From contig NZ_JAKJHW010000005.1 in the NCBI RefSeq assembly GCF_021646685.1, positions 186,001 through 250,000 on the forward strand: 64,000 nucleotides of DNA. Direction: 5' to 3'. Source of the DNA: Pseudalkalibacillus salsuginis. Its GTDB lineage: Bacteria > Bacillota > Bacilli > Bacillales > Fictibacillaceae. Under the pieces are notes generated by a model. That model was not told the DNA's origin, did no database searches, and saw nothing but the letters and a program-made list of their open reading frames with translations. A program made the position numbers and the translations under genes. Shown piece by piece: positions 17,629 through 27,235 of this stretch; the first letter of the stretch is position 1, and the number at the start of each line of letters is the position of its first letter.

Positions 17629-18357
17629 TCATTGTAGTAGAATCAGGACGAGTGATAGGAGCAGGCCGAGGGATACGATGAATCCGACGAGCGGTCCTCC
17701 TTTCTTGAATGCTTCGGGGACCATCGTATCAACAATCATCGCAGTAATTCCTCCTGCAGCAAAAGCATTGATGATCGAAATGGTTTCGGGCTGTGCATCC
17801 TCAAGTAATGAATAGCCGGCAAGAGCACTTAATCCTGTCAAGACAAATACGGTTGCCCACATACTGAGAATCAACGTGTGTGAGTAACCGTTCTTTTTTA
17901 ATCCGATGGTACTTGAAAGTCCTTCCGGAAAGTTGCTGATGAAGACGGCAATCAAAAATAACCAGCTGATCTTACCTTCTTGTAAAATATTGATCCCGAT
18001 GATGATCGATTCTGGAATTGCGTCAAGCAAAGTGCCAAAGAAAATCGCCAATCCAGAATGATCCGGTGGGTTACGGTCCGAACTTTTCCGCTTGTGTCCA
18101 CCCTTTTTGTATAAATAGAGGTTGAAACTGGTGAACACGATGCTCCCGAATAAAAACCCGATCGTTGTTGTGAAGATGCCACCTCTTTCAACTGACTCTC
18201 TCAGAAGTTCAAATGTGGCTGCGCCAAGCAGGGTTCCGGCGCCGAAAGCCATGATCATGGCAATATTCTTTTCATGAAGCTTGAATTTGGTACCGATCAA
18301 AGCACCAAGGAAAACAGAGGAACCAGCAATTGCCCCTACGGTTAATGCAAGCCACAT
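17629..18357 (-). CDS. ZIP family divalent metal transporter
   Basis: Membrane protein of 242 residues with about eight helices. Family marks: the first helix pair ending in GTKFKLHEKN, the His/Asp-containing FFGTLLDAIPESIIIG (metal site of ZIP helix IV; Asp and Glu visible), NFPEGLSSTIG in helix V, and the last helices with AGGITAMIVDTMVPEA. Zinc or a related metal is expected; the histidine of the usual HxxPEG motif is an Asn in NFPEG, whereas helix IV carries D-A-I-P-E. SD GGATGAGGAG precedes the ATG. Probably co-transcribed with ywjE, 87 bases upstream. Confidence 0.88.
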   Translation of the reverse strand: MWLALTVGAIAGSSVFLGALIGTKFKLHEKNIAMIMAFGAGTLLGAATFELLRESVERGGIFTTTIGFLFGSIVFTSFNLYLYKKGGHKRKSSDRNPPDHSGLAIFFGTLLDAIPESIIIGINILQEGKISWLFLIAVFISNFPEGLSSTIGLKKNGYSHTLILSMWATVFVLTGLSALAGYSLLEDAQPETISIINAFAAGGITAMIVDTMVPEAFKKGGPLVGFIVSLGLLLSLVLILLQ

Positions 18358-18444
18358 TTCTCCTCATCCTTTTTACTTTCTTCTTTGTTTATTAAAGGTT
18401 ATTGTTTTTAGCGGAGTTCGAGGTATAAAATCACTCCTGAATCG

Positions 18445-19635
18445 TTAAAGGAAGCGGGAAATCGAAAGCGCAACAAGACCTTTGCCTCTTTCTAAAATCG
18501 ATCGGTTCCGCAGGTCAGGCAGCGTCAGCCGCTCTGATTGTTGAAGATCGAACTCCAAGACTTTTTCAATCTCTTGTATGAGAGATGTGGAAGTGAATAG
18601 ACAATTCACCTCGTTATTCAAATAAAAGCTCCGTTTGTCAAAATTCGCCGTGCCGATATCACAAAACTCACGATCAATCATGAATACTTTGGAATGATAG
18701 AACCCTGGATAGTAACGATATACTTCGACCCCTGCTGCAAGGAGGGGAAGAACATAAGGGATCGCAGCCTCTTTGACAAGGATATGATCAGACCTCATCG
18801 GAATCAGGATCGTTACCCGGATACCATTCTGACTTGCTTTTTTCAAAGCTTTTACGAGTCTTTTGCCAGGTATGAAATAAGGTGAACCGATAAAAATGGA
18901 TTTCTTTGCTTCCTCAATCCTTTTTATAAAGAACTGCTCCATATGTTCACCATTTGTGGCAAACAGGGCAAATTTATCGTCCCCACGATTCTCAGACGGA
19001 AGCGGTTTTAATTTCAGTTCTTCCTGTGTAGATTGCTTCCAATCCCATTTGACCAATTTGATGAATTGTTCGACTACTTTCCCTGTCAACCTTAAATGGT
19101 AGTCGCGCCAATGGCCAAATTTCGGGTCTTTTCCGATATATTCTTCTCCGACATTGAATCCCCCGATATAGGCTACCTTTCCATCGACAACTGTGATTTT
19201 GCGGTGGTTCCGTCGGTTGAACGTGTAAAATAGGTAAGGAGGACGAGGAGGTTCAGTCTGTAAAACCCGGACCCCGCTAGCTTTCAGATTATCGATTGAC
19301 TTTTTAGGAAGCTGAAAACTCCCGATTGCATCGAATGCCAGGTATACTTCAATCCCTTCGGATGCTTTCTTTTTTAATATCTGGAACAATTCCTGACCTA
19401 ACGGATCGTTGCGTATGATATAAAACTGTACGTAAATGAATGATTTCGCATCCTTCAAATCAGAAAACAAGGTCGAAAAGAAAGGGATTCCTTCAGAAAT
19501 GAATTCGGCATTTCCGCGTTCAGGAGGGAGGTAGAGCTGATTCGCTTCTTTGGAATGTTTTTTCCACCCGAAATAAAAGTCGATAGAAGCCCAAAGGACA
19601 ATCAAAAAGATGATGATAACGATAGTCATGAACAT
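18445..19635 (-). CDS. ywjE: Cardiolipin synthase (phospholipase D superfamily)
   Basis: Membrane-anchored enzyme that makes cardiolipin from phosphatidylglycerol. 396 residues; a single N-terminal membrane segment (3-22) rather than the two of typical ClsA. Two HxKx4D motifs: His144-Lys146-Asp151 in NHRKITVVDG and His314-Lys316-Asp321 in YHSKVFMID. ATG 19635 is preferred: GAGGTG (19649-19644) is 8 bases away, while GTG 19644 overlaps it. Length and position next to fadF match B. subtilis YwjE rather than the longer YwiE. The gene is divergent from fadF. Confidence 0.9.
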   Translation of the reverse strand: MFMTIVIIIFLIVLWASIDFYFGWKKHSKEANQLYLPPERGNAEFISEGIPFFSTLFSDLKDAKSFIYVQFYIIRNDPLGQELFQILKKKASEGIEVYLAFDAIGSFQLPKKSIDNLKASGVRVLQTEPPRPPYLFYTFNRRNHRKITVVDGKVAYIGGFNVGEEYIGKDPKFGHWRDYHLRLTGKVVEQFIKLVKWDWKQSTQEELKLKPLPSENRGDDKFALFATNGEHMEQFFIKRIEEAKKSIFIGSPYFIPGKRLVKALKKASQNGIRVTILIPMRSDHILVKEAAIPYVLPLLAAGVEVYRYYPGFYHSKVFMIDREFCDIGTANFDKRSFYLNNEVNCLFTSTSLIQEIEKVLEFDLQQSERLTLPDLRNRSILERGKGLVALSISRFL

Positions 19636-19754
19636 GTTCAGCACACCTCGAGTAGCAAACGATTTGTACGCTTACTATTCCCAAATGATAGCTTCCCTAT
19701 AAAAAAACGCGAAGTCTTACTTAAGCTATTTTATAGGAATTGGTGAAGGGAAAT

Positions 19755-19945
19755 CCGCAACACTTCCGCGGGAAAAGCAGACTAGGAGAGATCCTGCAGC
19801 GATTTAAGGATCTTCAACGAACAACCACCACGTCCTGAAGCCAGCATAAGGAAAGCCCCTAAAGAATGATTTCATTTTTGTGTTGACATCCTGTGCAAGT
19901 GGGCGAGGGGACTTGCAGATTGCCGCGGAAAGGGAGTGGATTTTG
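19755..19945 (+). repeat. Degenerate R2-type repeat upstream of fadF
   Basis: Left part ACACTTCCGCGGGAAAAGC and right part CCGCGGAAAGGGAGTGG resemble the ends of the R2 element seen at 32549 and 40719; the centre differs. The ends are partly complementary. Nothing else is visible between ywjE and the FadR-like box. Confidence 0.5.
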
Positions 19946-19995
19946 TGAAATAGAATAGGTTCTTCATTTTCGGTGATTTTTTTCGGAAAAATTGT

Positions 19996-20032
19996 TGACT
20001 GAATGCTCATTCATTCAATTTTATGCTATAAT
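19996..20032 (+). promoter_or_regulatory. FadR-like operator and extended -10 promoter of fadF
   Basis: TGACTGAATGCTCATTCA (19996-20013) matches the B. subtilis FadR consensus TGAATGAMTANTCATTCA at 15 of 17 defined positions. It lies just upstream of an extended -10, TGCTATAAT (20024-20032). Position fits acyl-CoA-relieved repression. Confidence 0.6.
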
Positions 20033-20125
20033 GATGTCAGAAAATTAGTTTCATTCTGAATTGATGTCCAGATAAAACTTATTTGCATTTTTACCACACG
20101 AGAAACTGAAGGGGGCTGAGAAATA

Positions 20126-22264
20126 ATGAATACATTATTGATCATCAATTGGCTCGCATTTCTTTTTGTAACCGCTTACGGAGTGTTCTTGTTCGCTTAT
20201 GTCGTGAAAACTCGGTATGAGTACATCAAGCTGGGGAAGAAAGCCGAATTTGATCATACGATGAAAGAGCGGCTTCAATCTATTTTAGTGAATGTATTCG
20301 GCCAAAAGAAATTATTGAAGGATAAGAAGAGCGGCATCATCCATGTCATGATGTTCTATGGATTCATCATGGTGCAGTTCGGTGCCATCGACATGATCTG
20401 GAAAGGATTGAAACCAGAATCCCACTTGCCGTTCGGTCCTGCTTACCCAGTGTTCACACTGTTCCAAGAAATCGTCACGTTGATGATCCTTGTTGCCGTG
20501 ATATGGGCATTCTACCGCCGTTATATTGAAAAGCTTGTCCGGTTGAAACGAGGCTTTAAAGCTGGACTAGTCCTTTTGTTCATCGGTGGTTTGATGCTTT
20601 CCGTCCTGTTCGGGAATGGCATGGAAATCATCTGGCATGACCTCGAACTGAGTTGGACAGCACCTGTTGCAAGTGCCATCGCCTTTCTGTTTGGATGGGT
20701 TGGAGAAACGGGATCGATCGCCTTGTTCTATGTCGCATGGTGGGTCCACTTGTTGATCCTGTTGACATTCCTTGTCTACGTACCGCAATCGAAGCATGCC
20801 CACTTGATCGCAGGACCGATCAATGTATTCCTTGGACGTACACATAAAGTCGGAAGGTTGGCGGCCATTGATTTTGAGGATGAATCACAAGAGACGTTCG
20901 GTGTCGGTAAAGTAGAGGAATTCAATCAGAAGCAGCTCGTCGACTTGTATGCGTGTGTTGAATGCGGACGTTGTACGAATGTTTGTCCGGCGACTGGTAC
21001 AGGAAAAATGCTCTCGCCCATGGATCTGATCATCAAAATACGGGATCATTTGACAGAAAAAGGGGCAGCAATCACTTCACGTACCCCTTGGGTTCCTGCT
21101 TTCGCGTTCAACAATACGACAGGAAACCAGCTGGCGATTGCCGCACAAGGGAAAGGAAGCCAAGAAACAGCTGCAGCAGTAGAGGAAGGCAGCCGTGGAT
21201 TCGAATATACCATCGATCTGATCGGGGATGTCATTACCGAAGAGGAGATTTGGGCTTGTACGACATGTCGTAACTGTGAAGACCAATGTCCAGTCATGAA
21301 CGAACACGTCGATAAGATCATCGACATGAGACGTTACCTCGTATTGACCGAAGGGAAGATGGACGCGGATGGCCAGCGTGCGATCCAGAACATCGAACGT
21401 CAAGGAAACCCTTGGGGACTAAGCCGCAAAGAACGTGAAGACTGGAGAGACGGCCATGATGATGTCCATATCCCGACTGTAAAAGAAATGGAAAAATCAG
21501 GCGAAGAGTTCGAGTACCTCTTCTGGGTCAGCTCAATGGGCTCATATGACAACCGTAGCCAAAAGATCGCATTGTCACTCGCTCGCATGATGAACTCTGC
21601 TGGCATCAAGTTTGCGATCCTCGGTAATAAGGAGAAAAACTCAGGTGACACACCACGGCGGATCGGCAACGAGTTCTTGTTCCAGGAGATCGCGACGAAA
21701 AATATCGAGCTGTTCAATAAACATGATGTGAAGAAGATCATCACGATCGACCCACACGCTTATAACACCTTTAAGAATGAATATCCTGATTTCGGATTAG
21801 ATGGTGTCGAGGTCTATCACCATACAGAACTTTTAGCAGAATGGATCAGGGAAGGACGCTTGAACCCGACACATGAGGTGAAAGAAACGATCACGTATCA
21901 CGATTCTTGCTATCTTGGCCGTTACAATGAAGTTTATGAACCACCGCGTGACATTTTAAAAGCGATTCCAGGTGTGAGGGTGGTCGAAATGAACCGTAAC
22001 CGTCAAAACGGCATGTGTTGTGGTGCTGGCGGCGGATTGATGTGGATGGAAGAGGACGCTGGCCACCGAGTCAATGTCGCTCGTACAGAGCAAGCACTTG
22101 AAGTGGATCCGACCATGATCGGAAGCGGCTGTCCTTACTGCCTGACAATGTTGAGTGATGGAACGAAAGCGAAGGAAGTGGAAGATAACGTCCAGACACT
22201 CGATGTCGTAGAAATTTTGGAAAAATCTGTTCTTGGAGATGAAACGCAGCGTATAGCACAATGA
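20126..22264 (+). CDS. fadF: FadF-like membrane iron-sulfur reductase for fatty-acid oxidation
   Basis: Large membrane-bound Fe-S protein of 712 residues, B. subtilis FadF (YwjF) type. N-terminal half: about six membrane helices resembling a cytochrome b-like NarI domain (1-245). Two 4Fe-4S motifs: Cys277, 280, 283, 287 (CVECGRCTNVCP) and Cys378, 381, 384, 388 (CTTCRNCEDQCP). C-terminal half: two CCG domains, one with TYHDSCYLGR and one with MCCGAGGG, as in heterodisulfide-reductase subunits. It probably carries electrons from acyl-CoA dehydrogenases (through ETF) to the quinone pool. ATG 20126 has a GGGGGC-type SD. It leads the lipid operon behind a FadR-like operator; thiolase follows after a hairpin-bearing gap. 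Confidence 0.93.
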   Translation: MNTLLIINWLAFLFVTAYGVFLFAYVVKTRYEYIKLGKKAEFDHTMKERLQSILVNVFGQKKLLKDKKSGIIHVMMFYGFIMVQFGAIDMIWKGLKPESHLPFGPAYPVFTLFQEIVTLMILVAVIWAFYRRYIEKLVRLKRGFKAGLVLLFIGGLMLSVLFGNGMEIIWHDLELSWTAPVASAIAFLFGWVGETGSIALFYVAWWVHLLILLTFLVYVPQSKHAHLIAGPINVFLGRTHKVGRLAAIDFEDESQETFGVGKVEEFNQKQLVDLYACVECGRCTNVCPATGTGKMLSPMDLIIKIRDHLTEKGAAITSRTPWVPAFAFNNTTGNQLAIAAQGKGSQETAAAVEEGSRGFEYTIDLIGDVITEEEIWACTTCRNCEDQCPVMNEHVDKIIDMRRYLVLTEGKMDADGQRAIQNIERQGNPWGLSRKEREDWRDGHDDVHIPTVKEMEKSGEEFEYLFWVSSMGSYDNRSQKIALSLARMMNSAGIKFAILGNKEKNSGDTPRRIGNEFLFQEIATKNIELFNKHDVKKIITIDPHAYNTFKNEYPDFGLDGVEVYHHTELLAEWIREGRLNPTHEVKETITYHDSCYLGRYNEVYEPPRDILKAIPGVRVVEMNRNRQNGMCCGAGGGLMWMEEDAGHRVNVARTEQALEVDPTMIGSGCPYCLTMLSDGTKAKEVEDNVQTLDVVEILEKSVLGDETQRIAQ

Positions 22265-22277
22265 CAGTAATAAAAGC

Positions 22278-22317
22278 AGATCAGAGATGTAAAAGGGCTC
22301 CTAACATCTCCTGATCT
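22278..22317 (+). terminator. Hairpin between fadF and the thiolase gene
   Basis: AGATCAGAGATGT and ACATCTCCTGATCT form a stem with one bulge and a 13-base loop. The following CTTTCTA tract is weak, so it may trim or attenuate the transcript rather than end it. Farther on, GAGCGTTCGCTC (22341-22352) is a 12-bp palindrome of unknown role. Confidence 0.45.
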
Positions 22318-22457
22318 CTTTCTATGCCAGTGCTCCGATTGAGCGTTCGCTCGAAGATGATTGTCGTGATTTTTTCGATTGTCGTTGCAATAATTCTAAT
22401 TTGTTTCGTGATTAGGATCAAGCAGTTCCATTCAAATTCACAGAGGAGGAGTTAAAA

Positions 22458-23642
22458 ATGGGGAAGACAGTAATCGTAAGTGGAGTACGGACGCCGTTTG
22501 GGAAATTCGGAGGTGCGCTCAGTTCTTTGACTGCTTCACAGCTTGGAGGGGTAGCGATCAAGGAAGCGCTTGTCCGCGCCGGCATCCAACCAGAAGATGT
22601 TGATGAAGTCATTATGGGATCCGTCTTACAGGCAGGCCAGGGACAAATCCCTTCCCGACAAGCGGCCAATTTCGCCGGCATTCCATGGGAAGTCCAAACT
22701 GAGACGATCAACAAAGTATGTGCTTCCGGCATGCGAAGTGTAACCTTGGCCGACCAGATCATTCGTGCAGGTGATGAAGAGGTGATCGTAGCAGGTGGCA
22801 TGGAATCGATGAGCAATGCTCCATATATGATGCCGAAAGCTCGCTGGGGCTTGCGGATGGGTGACGCAAAGGTCGTCGATTCGATGGTATCGGATGGCCT
22901 GACTTGTTCGTTTAAAGGTGTCCATATGGGAAATTACGGGAACTCGACTGCTAATGAATTTAGCCTTACGAGAGAAAAACAGGATGAGTGGGCATACCGC
23001 AGCCATAAACGCGCTGCTGCAGCAATTGAAGAAGGAAAATTATCAGAAGAAATCGTGTCAGTAGAAGTGAAGCAGCGTAAAGGTGATCCGATTGTGATCG
23101 AACATGACGAGGCTCCACGAAAGGATACGACAGTAGAAGCACTCTCAAAACTGAAGCCGGTTTTTGACCCGCAAGGATCGATCACGGCCGGGAACGCGCC
23201 TGGCGTCAATGATGGCGCAGGAGCACTCGTCCTTATGTCTGAAGAACGTACGAAAAAAGAAGGAAAACAGGTGATGGCGACAATACTCGGTCACACGGCA
23301 ATTGCGTTGGAACCGGAAAATTTCCCGCAAACGCCAGGTGTGGTCATCAATGAACTTTTAAAGAAGACAGGTAAATCACTAAGTGACATCGACCTGTTCG
23401 AAGTAAACGAAGCGTTTGCCGCAGTTGCCCTGGTCAGCTCACAGATTGCAGATCTTGATGAGGAAAAAATGAATGTCAATGGCGGCGCAGTGGCACTTGG
23501 ACATCCGATCGGAGCAAGCGGTGCAAGAATCATCATCACATTGATCCACGAATTGAAACGCCGAGGCGGCGGAATCGGTATCGCAGCAATCTGTAGCGGT
23601 GGCGGTCAAGGTGATGCGGTGATGGTTGAAGTAGAAAAGTAA
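22458..23642 (+). CDS. mmgA: Acetyl-CoA C-acyltransferase (thiolase)
   Basis: Cytosolic thiolase of 394 residues, degradative or acetoacetyl-CoA type. All three catalytic residues are visible: Cys88 in VCASGM, His349 in GHPIGASG and Cys379 in CSGGGQG. The last beta-oxidation step (or butyryl-CoA metabolism) with the next two genes. SD GAGGAG lies 9 bases before the ATG. 19 bases separate it from hbd, so they are one operon. Order thiolase, hydroxyacyl-CoA dehydrogenase, acyl-CoA dehydrogenase resembles B. subtilis mmgABC, here inserted into the fadF-acdA-rpoE neighbourhood. The chain length preferred cannot be read from sequence. Confidence 0.93.
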   Translation: MGKTVIVSGVRTPFGKFGGALSSLTASQLGGVAIKEALVRAGIQPEDVDEVIMGSVLQAGQGQIPSRQAANFAGIPWEVQTETINKVCASGMRSVTLADQIIRAGDEEVIVAGGMESMSNAPYMMPKARWGLRMGDAKVVDSMVSDGLTCSFKGVHMGNYGNSTANEFSLTREKQDEWAYRSHKRAAAAIEEGKLSEEIVSVEVKQRKGDPIVIEHDEAPRKDTTVEALSKLKPVFDPQGSITAGNAPGVNDGAGALVLMSEERTKKEGKQVMATILGHTAIALEPENFPQTPGVVINELLKKTGKSLSDIDLFEVNEAFAAVALVSSQIADLDEEKMNVNGGAVALGHPIGASGARIIITLIHELKRRGGGIGIAAICSGGGQGDAVMVEVEK

Positions 23643-23661
23643 TAAAACGAGGAGGATCCGT

Positions 23662-24513
23662 ATGAAAATCAAAAATGTAATGGTAGTCGGAGCAGGCCAG
23701 ATGGGGTCAGGAATCGCCCAGGTTTTCGCTCAAGCGGAATTCAACGTCATTTTACATGATCTTAAAGCAGAAATCGTTGAAAAAGGAATGGGTTATATAA
23801 CGAAGAATATGAACCGCCAAGTCGAAAAAGAGCGGATGACAAGGGAAGAAGCGGATGCAGTTTTAACCCGATTGACACCCTCCACTGATTTGAACAATGC
23901 TTCAGATGTCGACCTTGTCGTTGAAGCGGTCGTGGAAAATATCGATATCAAAAGCAAACTCTTTTCACATCTAGATGAAATCACTCCTAATCATGCAATT
24001 TTAGCGACCAATACATCATCTTTACCTATTACAGAAATCGCAGCAGCAACCAACCGCGCAGGAAAAGTGATCGGCATGCATTTCATGAATCCAGTACCTG
24101 TCATGAAGCTTGTCGAAATCATCCGTGGTCTTGCGACGACGGATGAAACATATGAAGCGATTGAACAAACGACAAAAGCACTCGACAAAGTACCCGTCGA
24201 AGTAAAAGACTTCCCTGGATTCGTATCGAACCGCGTACTGATGCCGATGATCAACGAAGCGATCTACACCGTGTTTGAAGGGGTTGCTGAGCCGGAAGCG
24301 GTTGATGAAGTGATGAAGCTTGGCATGAACCACCCGATGGGACCGTTAACCCTTGCTGACTTCATCGGTTTGGATACGTGTCTTTATATTATGGAAACGC
24401 TTCATGAAGGATTCGGAGACGATAAATATCGCCCATGTCCATTGCTGCGTAAATATGTGAAAGCAGGCTGGCTAGGAAAGAAAACCGGAAAAGGATTTTT
24501 TGAGTATAATTAG
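23662..24513 (+). CDS. mmgB: 3-hydroxyacyl-CoA (3-hydroxybutyryl-CoA) dehydrogenase
   Basis: NAD-dependent oxidation of 3-hydroxyacyl-CoA. 283 residues, a single-domain Hbd, not fused to an enoyl-CoA hydratase. Rossmann motif GAGQMGSG at residues 8-15; catalytic Ser/His/Glu-type segment in NTSSLPI and [12 protein letters not shown]-terminal dimer domain from about 185 ([14 protein letters not shown]). GAGGAGG SD before ATG. It lies 19 bases after thiolase and 27 bases before the acyl-CoA dehydrogenase. No enoyl-CoA hydratase gene is present in this window, so that step must be encoded elsewhere. Confidence 0.93.
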   Translation: MKIKNVMVVGAGQMGSGIAQVFAQAEFNVILHDLKAEIVEKGMGYITKNMNRQVEKERMTREEADAVLTRLTPSTDLNNASDVDLVVEAVVENIDIKSKLFSHLDEITPNHAILATNTSSLPITEIAAATNRAGKVIGMHFMNPVPVMKLVEIIRGLATTDETYEAIEQTTKALDKVPVEVKDFPGFVSNRVLMPMINEAIYTVFEGVAEPEAVDEVMKLGMNHPMGPLTLADFIGLDTCLYIMETLHEGFGDDKYRPCPLLRKYVKAGWLGKKTGKGFFEYN

Positions 24514-24540
24514 CCGTCAAGACCAGAGAGGAGGAGGACG

Positions 24541-25683
24541 ATGAATCTTCGTTTTACGGAAGAACAAGAAATGATGCGGAAGATGGTACGTGATTTTGCT
24601 GAAGCAGAAATCCGCCCGATCGTAGAAGAGATGGATGAGAAGGATGAATTTCCAAGAACGGTCATTGATAAAATGGGTGGACTTGGCTTGATGGGCATAC
24701 CGATTCCTGAAGAATACGGCGGAGCAGGTATGGATTTCACATCCTATATCATCGCAATCAATGAGCTCTCAAGAGTGAGTGCTACAGTCGGGGTCATTTT
24801 ATCGGTGCACACTTCTGTCGCGACGAATCCGATCTACTATTTTGGAACCGAGGAACAAAAGAAAAAGTATGTGCCGAAGCTGGCGGGCGGAGAGTATCTC
24901 GGTGCATTCGGATTGACGGAACCGAGCGCTGGGTCCGATGCGGGAGGATTGAAGACGCGTGCAGTCAGGGACGGCGACCACTATATTTTGAATGGATCGA
25001 AGGTCTTCATTACAAACGCAGGTGAAGCGGATGTCTATATCGTTTTCGCTTCCACTGACCCCGGAGAAGGTAGCCGCGGTATCACTGCATTCATCGTTGA
25101 AAAAGATACATCTGGTTTGGAAGTCGGAAAAAAAGAGAAGAAAATGGGGCTGAACGGCTCGAACACAAGTCAGCTCATTTTTGAAGATTGCCGCGTACCT
25201 GCGGAAAACCGGCTTGGGGAGGAAGGCATGGGCTTTAAAATCGCGATGGCCAATCTGGATGTGGGACGTATCGGGATTGCCGCGCAAGCATTGGGAATTG
25301 CAGAAGCTGCACTTGAATACTCTACAGCTTACGCAAAAGAACGCCAGCAATTCGGAAAGCCGATCGGCATGCAGCAAGGCGTCGGATTCAAGCTTGCTGA
25401 TATGGCAACTCAGGTCGAAGGGGCGAAGCTTTTGACCTTTAAAGCTGCGAACCTGAAATCGCTCGGGAAGTCTTGTGGAAAGGATGCTTCCATGGCCAAG
25501 CTCTTCGCATCGACTATTGCGACGAAAGCAGCAATCGAAGCAGTCCAGGTCCACGGTGGGTACGGATATACGAAAGAATACCCTGTCGAGCGGCTGTTCC
25601 GGGATGCGAAAGTATGCGAAATCTATGAAGGCACGAGTGAGATACAACGGTTGGTGATCAGCAAACATCTGATGAACAACTAG
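24541..25683 (+). CDS. mmgC: Acyl-CoA dehydrogenase (short/branched-chain type)
   Basis: FAD enzyme that forms a 2,3-enoyl-CoA and passes electrons to ETF. 380 residues. Seen: N-terminal helical domain, [13 protein letters not shown] flavin loop, the beta domain, [16 protein letters not shown], and catalytic Glu363 in YEGTSEIQ, the position typical of short-chain and butyryl-CoA enzymes. GAGGAGG SD before ATG 24541. About 50-60 per cent similar by eye to the next acyl-CoA dehydrogenase; the two probably act on different chain lengths or on branched acyl-CoAs. The following gap holds two different repeats. Confidence 0.92.
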   Translation: MNLRFTEEQEMMRKMVRDFAEAEIRPIVEEMDEKDEFPRTVIDKMGGLGLMGIPIPEEYGGAGMDFTSYIIAINELSRVSATVGVILSVHTSVATNPIYYFGTEEQKKKYVPKLAGGEYLGAFGLTEPSAGSDAGGLKTRAVRDGDHYILNGSKVFITNAGEADVYIVFASTDPGEGSRGITAFIVEKDTSGLEVGKKEKKMGLNGSNTSQLIFEDCRVPAENRLGEEGMGFKIAMANLDVGRIGIAAQALGIAEAALEYSTAYAKERQQFGKPIGMQQGVGFKLADMATQVEGAKLLTFKAANLKSLGKSCGKDASMAKLFASTIATKAAIEAVQVHGGYGYTKEYPVERLFRDAKVCEIYEGTSEIQRLVISKHLMNN

Positions 25684-25828
25684 GTGAGCGAATCATTTAC
25701 TGCGAATTACCGACGCTACTACTGCCATTGTCACAAGATTTCGGGCTTGCTCGTCTTCGTAGCAATTTTGCGCCGGGTAACCGCAGGCACCGTGACGTGT
25801 TTAGGCAGTAAATCGTTACTGAAATACA
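25684..25828 (+). repeat. R3 repeat, copy 1
   Basis: Shares ACTGCCATTGT (25721 on) and TGACGTGTTTAGGCAGT plus TCGTTACT (25792-25818) with the sequence at 40605-40690. ACTGCC/GGCAGT form inverted arms. A small two-copy family, not coding. Confidence 0.5.
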
Positions 25829-26038
25829 GTGAACAGAATAATTCCGGGAAGTGAACAGAATATTCCGGGAAGTGAACAGAATATTCCGAGAAGTGAACAG
25901 ATTATCTGGGAAGTGAACAGATTCTCCCGGGAAGTGAACAGATTCTCCCGGGAAGTGAACAGATTCTCCCGGGAAGTGAACAGATTCTCCTGGGAAGTGA
26001 ACAAATAACTTAAGAAAGTAAACAGATTGATCCAGAAA
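25829..26038 (+). repeat. Tandem array, 21-bp unit beginning GTGAACA
   Basis: Ten units begin at 25829, 25851, 25872, 25893, 25913, 25934, 25955, 25976, 25997 and 26018. The core GTGAACAGATTCTCCCGG is nearly identical in the central four and decays at both ends. It sits between the two acyl-CoA dehydrogenase genes. It contains no spacers and so is not a CRISPR array. Confidence 0.92.
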
Positions 26039-26064
26039 GTCAATTGGAAAAGGGAGAGGGAATC

Positions 26065-27207
26065 ATGCAATTTCAACTTTCAGAAGAACATGAAATGCTT
26101 AGGAAAATGGTCCGCGATTTTGCGAAGAATGAAGTGGAACCGACAGCTGCAGAACGCGATGAGGAAGAGCGCTTCGACCGTTCACATTTTGATCAGATGG
26201 CTGAGCTCGGCCTTACGGGAATCCCATGGCCGGAAGAGTATGGCGGAATCGGTTCGGATTATCTGAGCTACGTCATCGCGGTAGAAGAACTATCACGCGT
26301 CTGTGCGTCTACAGGGGTAACATTGTCCGCACATACATCACTTGCTGGCTGGCCGGTATACAAATTCGGTACTGAAGAGCAAAAGCAGAAATTCCTCCGA
26401 CCGATGGCTGAAGGAAAGAAGCTTGGCGCATATGGATTGACTGAACCAGGCTCCGGGTCTGATGCGGCTAAAATGAAAACGACAGCTCGCCTTGATGGAG
26501 ATGAGTACGTCTTGAACGGTTCGAAGATTTTCATCACAAACGGTGGAGACGCTGAAATCTATGTCGTTTTCGCAGTCACGGATGCTGAGAAAAAGCATAA
26601 AGGGATTTCTGCCTTCATTGTTGAAAAAGGAACGGATGGATTTTCATTCGGGAAAAAGGAAAAGAAACTCGGTATCCGTTCGTCCCCGACGCTGGAAATC
26701 ATTTTCGAAGACTGCCGTGTACCCGTCGAAAACCGCCTAGGTGAAGAAGGAGAAGGGTTCAAAATCGCGATGCAGACATTGGACGGCGGCCGTAATGGAA
26801 TTGCAGCCCAAGCGGTCGGGATCGCTCAGGGTGCATTGGATGCTGCTACAAGCTATGCAAAGGAACGCCAGCAGTTCGGGAAGCCGATCGGATTACAGCA
26901 AGGGATCGGTTTTAAACTAGCAGACATGGCGACGAAGGTTGAAGCTGCAAGACTTTTAACCTATCAAGCGGCCTGGAGAGAAAGCGAAGGACTTCCATAC
27001 GGTAAAGAATCGGCCATGTCGAAGCTGTTTGCAGGAGATACTGCGATGGAAGTGACGACAGAAGCAGTTCAGGTGTATGGCGGATATGGCTATACGAAGG
27101 ACTACCCTGTCGAGCGTTACATGCGCGATGCGAAAATCACTCAAATCTATGAAGGAACGAACGAAATCCAACGTCTTGTCATTTCGAGAATGCTTTTACC
27201 AGATTGA
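26065..27207 (+). CDS. acdA: Acyl-CoA dehydrogenase AcdA
   Basis: Second acyl-CoA dehydrogenase in the cluster, 380 residues, very close to B. subtilis AcdA as I remember it (start [27 protein letters not shown]; catalytic Glu363 in YEGTNEIQ). FAD-dependent, electrons to ETF and probably on to FadF. ATG 26065 has GGGAGAGGGA just upstream; TTG 26044 would start inside the repeat array. In B. subtilis acdA lies next to rpoE; here meaB, a tetR-type gene and icmF are inserted between. meaB follows 28 bases later. Confidence 0.94.
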   Translation: MQFQLSEEHEMLRKMVRDFAKNEVEPTAAERDEEERFDRSHFDQMAELGLTGIPWPEEYGGIGSDYLSYVIAVEELSRVCASTGVTLSAHTSLAGWPVYKFGTEEQKQKFLRPMAEGKKLGAYGLTEPGSGSDAAKMKTTARLDGDEYVLNGSKIFITNGGDAEIYVVFAVTDAEKKHKGISAFIVEKGTDGFSFGKKEKKLGIRSSPTLEIIFEDCRVPVENRLGEEGEGFKIAMQTLDGGRNGIAAQAVGIAQGALDAATSYAKERQQFGKPIGLQQGIGFKLADMATKVEAARLLTYQAAWRESEGLPYGKESAMSKLFAGDTAMEVTTEAVQVYGGYGYTKDYPVERYMRDAKITQIYEGTNEIQRLVISRMLLPD

Positions 27208-27235
27208 TAGCAGTGATGGACAAGGAGGACCAACC

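Noticed and set aside
22341-22352. GAGCGTTCGCTC palindrome as TetR operator
   Set aside because: Only one copy seen and none near the tetR gene or the operon front; kept as a note only.
25829-26038. Possible CRISPR array
   Set aside because: Repeats are directly adjacent with no spacers, and no cas genes are present.
25816-26076. Minus-strand frame with a repeated seven-residue peptide
   Set aside because: Arises from the 21-bp array, a multiple of three; no SD; no partner gene.
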